Shown: in pieces, positions 1-11,710 of the stretch | Numbering within the stretch: position 1 is the first letter of the stretch | Layout: each line of letters begins with the position of its first letter | Assembly (NCBI RefSeq): GCF_016097555.1 | Contig: NC_054704.1 | Location: 28,004,207-28,068,206 of the forward strand | Direction of reading: 5' to 3' | Source: Gigantopelta aegis | Lineage: Eukaryota > Mollusca > Gastropoda > Neomphalida > Peltospiridae | Length of the DNA: 64,000 nucleotides | The notes under the pieces: generated by a model | Told to the model about the DNA's origin: nothing | Seen by the model: the letters and a program-made list of their open reading frames with translations, nothing else | Databases searched by the model: none | Position numbers and translations under genes: made by a program

Positions 1-692
1 CAAAATTAATAACATCAATGACAATGAGAAGTGTCTACGTACTTAAACGTTTGTTTCTGGAAATGACAAGGTTCATAAACAATTTGGAATGCACAAATTT
101 AGCATTTTTAATTACTTGTTACGGTAAAATTACGGTTTTGTATTCACTGTATTCAAATTGGTAACGCTTGGTCTCATATATTTTCGTCAGTCTAAATAAC
201 AGCGTATCCAGCAATTTTCGATATTTGTGGTACAATGACGTTGACTATTCACTAAGACCAGCTTACACATTTTGGAATTGCGCGAAAATATACCTGAAGA
301 AGGTAAATTTTAAAATGTAGCACTGGAAATGCAATTCGAACACTTGTCAAGATGATTTTCCAAATTCAAGCCCTTTTCGTGGATGTGACAAATTTAAGGG
401 TTTTTCATTATGACCACTCAAATTAGATAAATTATCTAGTTTTAATCACGGCCTTCAAGTAATGGAAACCGAAACTTCACTCTCATCCTATGCCATGAAC
501 ATGTTGGTATTATTGCAAAACAATTATTCTAACAATACATAATAAACATTTAATTAGTGACTAAAATCTGTACCTGGTTATTAAAAATACATGTATCTAA
601 TTATTAATCAAAATGTGCACCTAATTAAGATCATTTAGTGTGCATATTTTAATATTTATTGTAACAAAGACCATAAATCCATATAGAATTTT

Positions 693-921
693 GGGACCAG
701 TTGTTCAAACATTTAGCCAGATGTTTGGGCGAAATAGCTAAAATGTATAATATTTTAAAATTATTATTATAATTAATTTTAAAATTGTTATTATTATTAT
801 TATTATTTATTAATATTTTATTTTTAATTTATTATTAATATTTTACATTTCCAAAAAGTATCCAAAATAAATATTTATGGAAGCCCATGATCAGATCAAC
901 CATTCTTTGGACAACTGGGCC
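693..921. repeat. MITE-like element, GGGACCAGTTGTTCAAA ends
   Basis: The element begins GGGACCAGTTGTTCAAA and ends with the inverted TTTGGACAACTGGGCC form. The interior is A/T rich with ATT repeats. A paralogous copy sits at 36,207-36,455 in unit 2. It belongs with the elements at 1,827-2,068 and 16,798-17,023, which have similar ends. No coding capacity is visible; the superfamily is not determined. Confidence 0.55.
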
Positions 922-1132
922 TGGTGCAGGTAACATTATTTTCAAGTACAATAGCAGATATATGATGATTTAATTATTTATTACAGTGTCAAATAACAAT
1001 ATACATATACAAAACAAAACAAAACAAACATAAATTATATTGCCACCAAGTCTAAATACACTTATTGGACATTACATGAAACTAAAAGTAGTTTTACAAT
1101 ATAAAACTATAGAGAAAACAAAATAACAATAA

Positions 1133-1133
<1 letters not shown>

Positions 1134-1187
<54 letters not shown>
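1134..1187. repeat. (TG)n microsatellite
   Basis: About 27 TG units without interruption. The duplicate at 36,676-36,719 is about five units shorter, so this is a length-variable locus inherited by both units. Confidence 0.95.
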
Positions 1188-1188
<1 letters not shown>

Positions 1189-1826
1189 TATTAATGCAAC
1201 TAGTAATCCATTACTTATAATAGTGTAACTACTACTACTAATAATATATTAACACACTACTATAATGAAAAAAGATATAAATTCAAAATTATAAAAAGGA
1301 AATGTTATACGTCTAAAATCCTATTATAATATATAAAGAATTTAAAGCATTTAAAAAGAAATTAACAGATTAACAAAACGATTACAAATACGCTATAACA
1401 CTAATTAATTATAATTTAAAAATGAAACAAATAAATAAATATGTATTTAGTTAAGAAGGCTTTTACGCTTTTGGAACATATTAAATACTATAATGTCAGT
1501 ATCTACATCTACACAAATGAATCAGCTTAGTGTACATCAATTGCTTCTTATCTCAACGTTAATGATTTTGTAATACAGATACCCAAACGTTTTAAAACAT
1601 TTGTATTTCCTATTGACATCAAGATAGTAAATATTAAACGATCTAGTAATACAATACTTTCTAGGACTATGAAGAGTTTTTAATGTGTCATACAGTGTTA
1701 TAATAAAATGGAATTAAATTTTTACTTCTTTTCTTTAATTTATAAATTGAACTGAATACATTTATTATATTATGCATCATTATATACTACATAAACAGTT
1801 TAATATTTATATTACATTATACAACA

Positions 1827-2068
1827 GGGTCCAGTTGTTCAAAACACGGTTAAGCTAACCTTTGGTCAGTGTAATATTTTTCTTACAGACTTTTTTTTTT
1901 AATAATTACATATTACAGTTAGGATTTGGTTGTATGTGGTTACTTTAGGTTGTTCTAAATCAACATTTAACATATCTATTCAGTTTGATTTGTTTAAATT
2001 TAGTATTTTGTTTTCAAAACATTTTGTTAACCACTGGTTAAGCTAACTAATGTTTGACCAACTGGACC
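1827..2068. repeat. MITE-like element, GGGTCCAGTTGTTCAAAAC ends
   Basis: The left end reads GGGTCCAGTTGTTCAAAAC followed by TTAAGCTAA. The right end is the inverted form (TTAGCTTAACCAGTGG, then a TTGGTCCAGTTGGTCAAAC complement). It is about 240 bp with imperfect terminal inverted repeats and no coding content. Duplicates or relatives lie at 37,358-37,604 and 16,798-17,023. Confidence 0.6.
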
Positions 2069-2465
2069 AAGGATACTAAGTTTGGCTGACAACCATTTAG
2101 CTACAAACCCAAGGTATTCCCTTTAATGATTAAACCTGTGTACTAACGTAACATGCAAAGGAATAAATACTTAAAGGAAACAATAGTATAATTATGCATT
2201 AACCTACAATGGGTCATCGGAGCCACCTTGCACTAAGAGGGTCAGTGTAATATTTTTCTTATAAACTTTTAAAAGATAATTACATATTACAGATATGATC
2301 TATAATTGTATACGCTTTAAGAGTAACATGCTTCCGGACCGCTATTATGCAGATTGTTGTTAACAATATTATTTTTTATATATTTCTGCGCAGCCCTCCA
2401 CCTCCTAGTTCAGTTATATTTATTCTACTATGCGTGCTAAACACCAGTATATATTATATTATATT

Positions 2466-3473
2466 GTACAGTCATACAATTTCGATCGACATATGTTTTC
2501 GATACTTTGTTTGTAACTGCATGTATCTCGAGATTATGCGATATATTACGTCACTATCAGCCTGAACATAAACAACGAAGTGTCTTTTTCCTCAAAATAT
2601 TAAAAATGCTTCAAGTCAAGCTGCCAACTTTATGTTTTAATTATAATACCATAAATAGTGTGCATGTTATCATTTTTTCGTAATGCAATATTTTGGTAGT
2701 AATGAAATGCCTCACATAGCGAAATCCAGGTATCACGAATCCCTGCAAAGTTATCGTCTGCAACACTGACATCTGACCTGCCAAAGTTAGACGATATACC
2801 ACGTGATCATTACACTGAACAATAACATTTATGGAAGGCTGGTTGGGTTACCTCTTATGTCATTCACAACAACATTCTTTTCGGTAATTTCTGGTGAGGG
2901 CATGTTTACATGTGCATTTACATTTACTACAAATAAAGGTGGTTTGGTGGAATTAGATTTTTTGAAAATATATAGTTCTGTACCTCTGTCAGAGTACTTA
3001 AGGTGACAATCTAATTTTTTGGTGTCGTTGATACGTATAACAAGAGGATTAGACATTAGCCTATGACGAAAACATAATGTAAATATGTTTTCATTGAACA
3101 CTATTGGGCTGAAGATTATTCAATATTTTTCACAAGTTACAAACATTGTATGATTTTTTTTTTAAATGAAGATTTTGATGTAAATTATTGCACGGAGTAT
3201 AAACGCTTCACTGTCATAACAAGGACAAAAATGGACAGCCAATGAAACTATCGAAAACATATGATGTTTGTGAAAATATAGCGGAAACACCTGTACAACT
3301 TAGCAGCTAGGTTTTTTGGAGGAAAACTTGGCGTTCATGGGAAATGATCACTGTTTGTTTATAATAAACTAATGTGACTTGAGAAAGGTAAAGTAGTAAT
3401 GTATGTACGAAGTATTGTTTTTATTATATTTAATTTTTTTGCTTATCGTATCGAAAATATATGACGCCAGGAT
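2466..3473. other. About 1-kb segment present only in unit 1
   Basis: Unit 2 passes directly from its match of base 2,465 to its match of base 3,474 (near 38,235), so about 1 kb is inserted here or deleted there. The ends carry short, imperfect inverted similarity around a TTTTCGATAC core (near 2,498 and, inverted, near 3,452), as an insertion might show. A minus-strand open frame (2,829-3,101) has no family I recognise and may be chance. I call no gene here. Confidence 0.4.
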
Positions 3474-3952
3474 ATATTGTAATAAATATAATACTCAAAG
3501 TACATGTCTACAAAATACGTCGCCCGACAAGTGTACAACATGCAAAAGTACACACTCCTTAACATTGCCAGACCACACTCGTCCGTCCAAATGTAAATCA
3601 TTAACATGTTCAAGGTTCAAACACGTCCACTCTGGACACAGCTTCTGACTTCTCCAGCGATTGAGTACCGAGTAGAAGGGGGAGGGGTAAGTTTGAAGTT
3701 GGCCAAATTTGTAATACAAATGTAGCGAAGTAATTAAAAGATCATGACTGACAAAAGAAGTGGAGACCACATTTTTATGCTCTGCCAAAAGATTTTTATG
3801 TAAATTTGAGCAATGTTGACGGGTTGCCAGTATATCGGACAAAATTACTTTCCATTCCCCCCACCTAAACAACCCCCATGATATTTTGAAGGGTGCTATA
3901 AAAAACATTCGTAAAAGCTGGCGAGTCACTGTCTGGGCTCGGGTTACATTCG

Positions 3953-4055
3953 TCACTGAAGGCTGGTTGCTTTTTCTATTATGCCATCAACATCCGTCCC
4001 AGATGGCGCCACGTTTTGGAAAGGGTTCATAGGATCCAGCATTACAGGACGTTCC
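3953..4055 (-). CDS. OAS-A exon 5: C-terminal OAS segment and stop
   Basis: After a TTTATAG acceptor the peptide reads ERPVMLDPMNPFQNVAPSG and ends KATSLQ-stop (stop at 3,955-3,953). It matches the KPRPVILDPADPTGN segment of OAS1. Homologous last exons with the same phase occur at 38,881-38,992 and 61,295-61,424, which is how the third paralogue was recognised. Confidence 0.85.
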
Positions 4056-7000
4056 CTATAAAATGAAGAATAATGTGTGTTGTAACCTAGTAATAATGTA
4101 GATTAAAACACTTTTTTATTATCAAATTCGTCGCCATTTTGAAATATGATTTCTGTACAGTAATTGCACCCAAAGTATGGTCACTATACCTTTAACTAGC
4201 AATGTATCACGTTTAACAAGTATGTGGTTATGTTTATAAAAAATATTTTTAAAACACTGTAGTTTATTATTCAATAAACGGAATCCACTGCTGGTATTAA
4301 TCTGATTTAAAGTGGATCAAAGAAGTGTTTTATTTAACGACGCACTCAACACATTTTATTTACGGTTATATGGCGTCAGACATGGTTAAGGACCACACAG
4401 ATTTTGAGAGGAAACCCGCTGTCGCCACTACATGGGCTACTCTTCCGATTGGCAGCAAGGGATCTTTTATTTGCGCTTCCCACAGGCAGGATAGCACAAA
4501 CCATGGCCTTTGTTGAACCAGTTATGGATCACTGGTCGGTGCAAGTGGGTTACACCTACCCATTGAGCCTTGCGGAGCACTCACTCAGGGTTTGGAGTCG
4601 GTATCTGGATTAAAAATCCCATGCCTCGACTGGGATCCGAACCCAGTACCTACCAGCCTGTAGACCGATGGCCTGCCACGACGCCACCGAGGCCGGTTAA
4701 AGTGGATCACTTCCATTTTGCATTAGTAATGCGAGCCAACACCATTCGTGTTGCTGTAAATGCCGGTAGATAAACATGTAGAGATTGCGAACGGTGGGTT
4801 GGTATTCTAACATCATCGTGCAACATCCCTCTCAATTCAGTAATGTTGGGAATGTGTTATTTATACGATATTGTTACCATTAGGGTTTGAATTACACAAG
4901 TGACAATAAAAAAAGTGACAATAAAAAAGTACTAAATTTACCAATTTGGTATAATTAATATATTAAAATCAATAATAAGCACGTTTATTGCATTTTGGGT
5001 GGTAATTTGTGTGACTATGTTCATTGGTTTCAAAGTAATGATACATTTTGTTTTCCCCAACCCAAAATATTGTTTAAACAATTGTCCTCGCCTTACTATG
5101 TTTATGGGGTGATATCCATTACATCAATTTATTAACTACAGACATAGGGCTTTTTTTTTTTAAATGAGACTTTTCCCACCTAGGTGATACCAATTTCAGC
5201 TCTGGTCCATGGACTATAAACGAACATACATCTAAATATATTTTTAGTATAGAGTTACGTGACAAATGGTGGGGAAATGTAATTCTCCCTTTCAAGCTAA
5301 CTACGGACGCAGGCTTTGTTACTTTCAGTACAAGTTTATTTTTTATAAATAAACACTTGGTAATATAGTTAAAAAGTTACAATAAATGTGAATTTTGCCA
5401 TATGTTTCTTGAAGATTTAATGGACCTTTTTGGTCATGTAAACACGTTCACTGATTCTGGAATTCTGTTATTAACTGGGTATTCTTAAAAATTAAAACCA
5501 GACTCCAAATAAATGCACAAACAATTATTTTAAGTAATCCTAATTATTCTCTAAAAAGGATAATATTATTAATTTAATACTTCAACTGGATTCTAAAATA
5601 GTCTGAAAATGTATTATCACATAGACAAGTATATTTCCCACACAGAGCAATCAACTTTGGAGGAAAATGAAATCGTTGGACAAAACTAGTGGTATAAAGT
5701 GTTATGTGTATTTATGTTTCAAAATTATTTTATCAGTAGATTATATTGCAAACTATATAGAATTGCTTTCAGACGTAAACTATTAATATAGAATTGATTT
5801 ACAAATATATAATATAAATGTGTATGAAACCCTTCTATTTTATTTGTATATGTTTATATTATCAATATGTATCAGTTCTATTTTGTATACTGTAATTTTA
5901 TATATATTATGGTTCGTGTTACCCACCTAATTATTTTTATATTGACTTTTTGACTACCTACATTTAGTGATTTCTTCGAGTTAAATCCTCTGGCTTCTCC
6001 CATCCCAGAAGAAAGGTGCGACGTTTGATAAAAATGAGTGAAGTGAACATTTATCGGTATATTTAGTAACGTTTCACCACGTTCCATTTTTATTTGGATT
6101 TTTTTTTAAATTATAACCTCGTGTATTATATGGCTTGAGGTTCCATTAGACCAAATACATTCCTACCGAGGACCAAAATAACAGTTCTTAAAAGTCGCAG
6201 ACCCTAGTTTCAGCCCATGAAAATGGACACTAAGTTTGGTTAATCTACTAACCTGCCACACATCTCGATAAAATTACAACATAGTGAAACAAGAGTCTGC
6301 AACGTTGAAATAGGAGAAATACTCTCTAAAATAAACTTGAGCTCATCTTAGAGGTACGTGCGATTTTTAAATTATGAAAAATGCATTTCGTGGCATTTCA
6401 AACACCAGGATGACCAGAGACACTTCGGATGTTCGAAAATGAATACTAGTAATCTAAATAATAAAATGTAAATATTGTCTGATTACAATTATCTAAAATT
6501 ACTCTAATAGTGAACAATACGCCGTAGTGTTTAAAAACTAGGGTCTGTCACTTTAAGACAAGTAACAGAAGCAATATTGCAAACCACTGAGCCAGTATGC
6601 ATTCATACAGTGTGGTGCCTTCCATTGGTAATCACTCAACAAAACTCTGTTGTCACATATCGTTGTAAAAAGTTATAGGAACTTTACAGTAGCAACCCTC
6701 GGAAATGCATAAAATGCCAGTTGCAGTTTGTATTGACACACCAGGTACAGGTATTGACACACAAGTACAAAATGTCACTGATGTAATAATTATTCATGTA
6801 ATAAAACCTGATGACCCAATAGGGTATATGTCATAGTATTTACACAGATAATCACTGTCACATACATCCACCAATCACAGCTGCAGTTACATTAAAGATT
6901 TACTCCGTAAAGATTTGAACTTTGACCTGGGAATCGCTTGATTTGGTACATTGCAACCTAGAACGTTTTCAATAGTACAGTCTATACTTACGGCACAGTC

Positions 7001-7262
7001 GTGTATTTTTCAGCATCATACAGCTCCGGCCATATTATTCTCATACTGCGCGTGGTCTTCAGGTTCCTAATGACATCTTTGAACTTTTCCTCCATGGAGA
7101 AGATTTGAGGTTTACCCCATTCGGTTTCCCACAAATGTCTAATGAACAGCTCAAAGAAATATGATTTGCCGGGAACATTTTCAGTCTGAAAATATACAAG
7201 AAGTTCAGTAACTCTATTAGGAACATATTTGCACTGTGATCAAGTTACCAATACTCATATAT

Positions 7263-7299
<37 letters not shown>

Positions 7300-8822
7300 A
7301 ATTGATACCAAAGTACACGACATCAGCTAAATAAGTTAAAACAAAACACTGATTGTGCTGACTGTGTTGAAAGTACAATAAACCTCTTTTCACATCATAC
7401 ACACTAAATACAAAACATAATCATTTACCTAATTCATACGGTTGCAATGGTATAAAAACCAATATCTATTACGTGCAAAACAGCACTGTTTTAATCAAAA
7501 AGTTAACATTCAAACCAAGATTCAAAACGTATATACTACTAATATTATTATATAGTTTACGTTTTTTTAAACTACATTCCCTGGAATATTTTTATTATTT
7601 AAGCATATATAACAGAAAATCCAATTACGTTTGGTGCATATATGACGCCGCACTGTTGGTTTCACTACGCTGGCTTAATACAATTTTAAACACACACCCC
7701 CCCCCCCCCTCTTTTTTCACGAAATCATATTTATTCATGCCTTTACACTAAATAAAAGTGAAAACGACTTTATAATTTCATTTAAACCTAATACATAATG
7801 TTACTAGTATGCAAACAACGGTATAAAAATCACCAATATCTGTCGATAATACGATCAAAAAAACTGCACTAATTTTTTGAGACGAAATCAAAAAGTTAAC
7901 ATTAACACAACCTAGAGCTATGGCGGCACAAACGAATCAAGCGTATACGTTTGACGATATCCGTTATATTTTTAAAAGTGCATTTTTTTTCACATTTTTG
8001 CTACTAATATTTTTAACTAAAACACGTTTTGACCGACTGTTTTCGATTAAAAACATAACTACAAATGTATAGAATACATGTTAGCTGTAATATAAAGTTA
8101 TCCATCTTAGATCAATATAGAATTTGTGCAAACCTTTTTCCAGTACTTTACAAGTCGAGTCAATTCCTTTAATTGTTTTGGCGCTTCTCTTGCAAATTGT
8201 GTTTGCTTTTCTGATGTGCATACAGAAAAGAATTTCTGTTTGTCAGGAGTCAGTGATTTCATGTCATTAAACATTTCTTTGGCACTGTGCGCTGAAATTG
8301 TAATTCAGATACCATTAATGAATCAAGTTTATGTCTCTTGTGAAATCATTTTTTATTGATAAGGGACATACATTTTATAAGTACTTGTAACTCAATTATT
8401 ATGTTCTAAGCATTTACTTTAATAACGTTTGTTTATAACGTAATGTGCTTTAATTATGCTCTTTGAAATATAATTATTCCTGTTTATATACATTTTTAAA
8501 ATACCTCAAACTAAACAGAAAACATTCAAAATATTCCTGTTATACAGAACGACGTAATTGTCCCCGGGTCAATCCAAGATCTTTAGCCTAAGCAAAAAGA
8601 ACGTTTACATCAATATACATTGGTGCTATAGCATAATATATGCATTAAAGACATAGCATCATTCAATTTATTGTAGTGATTGTGCAAATGTGTCCTTTAT
8701 CATCTCACCCGTACAATTATTCAGAAACATTGGGTCGAAGAATTTAAAAATTCATGTGTACTATGGCATTCCTTGGAGCGATTTTAACACATATATCAAG
8801 GTATTAATGAAATTAGCTAATA

Positions 8823-8917
<95 letters not shown>

Positions 8918-11624
8918 GGGGGGGGGACGGACGGATGGACGGACGGACAGACAAAAATACTGCAAATCAAAAAGAGTAGCCCATGAAGTGGCGACAGCGG
9001 GTTTCCTCCCTCAATATCTGTGTGGTCCTTAACCATATGTTCGACGCCATATAACAGTAAATAAAATGTGCTGAGAGCGTCGTTAAATAAAACATTTCCT
9101 TCCTTCCTTTTCCCTGTATTTTGTACACAATTAAAATCAAACAAATTAAGTTTCTTGAAAGTTAACAACTGTCAAAAAAGTGATAATGTGCATTCTGTTT
9201 CCTCTGTATTCTTTTTTAAATGTGTCCTCTGTATAATAATAAATAAAATATAAAGTATTTTCCGAAAATAATGTTGCTATAGAGGATCTGGAGAAGGCAC
9301 ACATACACACTCTCACTCACTCACACTCTCAACAAGAAGCACATACATACACACGCGCGCACACGCACATACGCACACACGCACACACATACATGAATAT
9401 AACATTCAACTGAACTACCTTTTTCTGGAAGATCTATTGCTGGTAAGAGATCCACGTTGATTGGATGATCATATCCTTTCAGTTTCACCTCGAACTGTAC
9501 AGCGTGGTGTGTTCTGTCGATAACTTTCACGTTTTCTGCCCAGTTCAAATCCTTCTGTATATGTTGTTCCAGATTCTGTAGGACATCATCCAAGTTGTTT
9601 CGGAACTCTTCCATTGTGTCGTAGTCATTAATGTACATGACCAAATCAACATCTGCATTATCCAACACATCTATTTTTTTCCCTTGCGATCCACCCTAGA
9701 TAAAAATGTAAGAATTGTGGTTAATCGTAAAAACAATTAGTTAAAAACTGGGGATGTTTTGACAGTTTCACTCATTTGGAATTTTGAATAACTGAACATA
9801 AGTATTAAGCTGCCACCTGTTTGAGGCATGTATTTAAAAAAAAAAAATCATATTGCAAGAAACATATTCCTGAAAATATCCAAAAAAACAAGAATGCATG
9901 TTCGTTTGAGGAGAACAGATTTTTAGTCATTCGCGAAGGCAGTTTTAATGGTCACATATCTAATAATAGTATAATACTTACATAACCAGTTACATATTAA
10001 TACAGTTTTATATACTCCGTCGATTTTTGTTACACTAACTAATGCACATATTTTTAAAACTTCTTGTTTTATCTCAAAATGCTTATAATGTCCAGTTATT
10101 GTTTTCTTATTTTATTAACGACCGTAACTGGCATATACAGTACAGTGTCGATACACAGTTCATTAGACGAATACTGGTTTAGTGCATCATATTATCTTGT
10201 GAAACGGTTTATTAAACCCTTAAAACGTTTCAAGCGAAAGAGAAAGATGTACGGTTAAAAACAATCTAGTTGTAAACCATGATTCGGTATGTTATACTAT
10301 CCTACAATGCCTAGCACATCACTATTTGTTTTGTGTTGGTGAATATGGGTCGCACCTATTTGTGTAGAGTATTTCAGGTCTCTTATTTCAATACAAATTG
10401 CACACGTAGTCATTTAGTGGGTCAAAATAGTGTATTTTTTGTTGTTATTTATTTCCATTTTAATTTTCACTAAGATCATCCCTTTGTTGTAAAAATGTAA
10501 TGAATATGGTGTTTTTTTGTTTGTTAAAATAACAGCGGTTTGCAGACAATTCAATCAGTTTCAAAAGTTATTGCAATTTTATGAAAATGTACCAGTTCGT
10601 TATGCTTTATTAAAATACAGTATATACCTTATGCTATATGGACATTAAGTTTTTAAAATTCAAATGAAATTAAATCATGTTGCACTGAATTTTCTCACAA
10701 ATAATTAGTATTTATGAAAAAGTGTAATATTTTTTATGTTACAAAAAATTAACAAAATCAAGGCAACTTATAGGTTTGTTTTAAAAAATCTGTAGTGTCC
10801 GTAACCATCTAATAATATTTGACTTTATAAAAATAATTCTACATCCATTTGAGGTTTACAACTCAGATGTACGGAAACACTATGCAAAGGAATAGAAAGG
10901 TGAAGTCGCTGAAGGATTTGAAAATCATACACACTGAACGTGGATTTGTAATGTCTGTAACTGCAGTGTCCGTAACCTTTTAAAAAGCATCATTATAAAT
11001 TTAGATACCTTAGAAAAACATACCAAAATATTTACTTAAATTTTCTGATATTTTATTTTGTAAGGCTACACCATATTAAAATAAGAACAAACATAAATAA
11101 TATAGCTCAATTTGTAATTGTTATTTTCATCCAGCATTCACCTCTGAAAATAAAAGTACAACTATTATCCTGTTCAATTATTTAGACCCAAAGTTTTTTG
11201 CAAATGTTACGTTTATTTCCTATTCGATATTTGTTTTCTTTGCATTTACATGAAAACAAACCCAAACCCCAACAGGTTTTATATACAAATCATCATATAA
11301 AATGCACGAAGTTGACTTAATTCCACTTTTTAAAAATCTCTGTGTCGTTTGAATGCACGTTATTTCGCCTATAAATAACTACGGTCATTTGCATATCAAA
11401 AGCATCATTCTATAGTGCGTTTCAAACTAATGCTCGGTTCTATCGTCCTATCCGCACAAATCGTAGTATGACCTATATTTAAGAAAATATCTGTAAACAT
11501 GAAGCAGGCGCGGATTCAGGTGGGGAGTTCAAGTGACAAAACCTCAGTTTGAAAAAAAAATATGTATCAAATATTATAATTATATTGTGGAATACACAAG
11601 CGCGCGCGCTGAAGGGAGACAGAC

Positions 11625-11710
<86 letters not shown>

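Larger units (their letters stand above)
1..2465. repeat. Segmental duplication unit 1, gene-free downstream flank
   Basis: This AT-rich noncoding block runs collinearly with about 34,983-38,235. It lies downstream (3') of the minus-strand OAS-A gene, as its partner does for OAS-B. By eye the two copies differ by roughly 2% around 1,500-1,740 and about 6-7% near 1-180 and 2,340-2,440. It contains a TG microsatellite and two MITE-like elements, all shared with the partner, so those predate the duplication. I see no coding sequence. The left end of the unit lies outside the window. Confidence 0.85.

Noticed and set aside
9321-9668. MAB-21 or cGAS-like gene instead of OAS
   Set aside because: The VDLLPA and RPVMLDP motifs, the LxRLVKxW helix and the exon order fit OAS; no cGAS zinc thumb or MAB-21 signature was seen.
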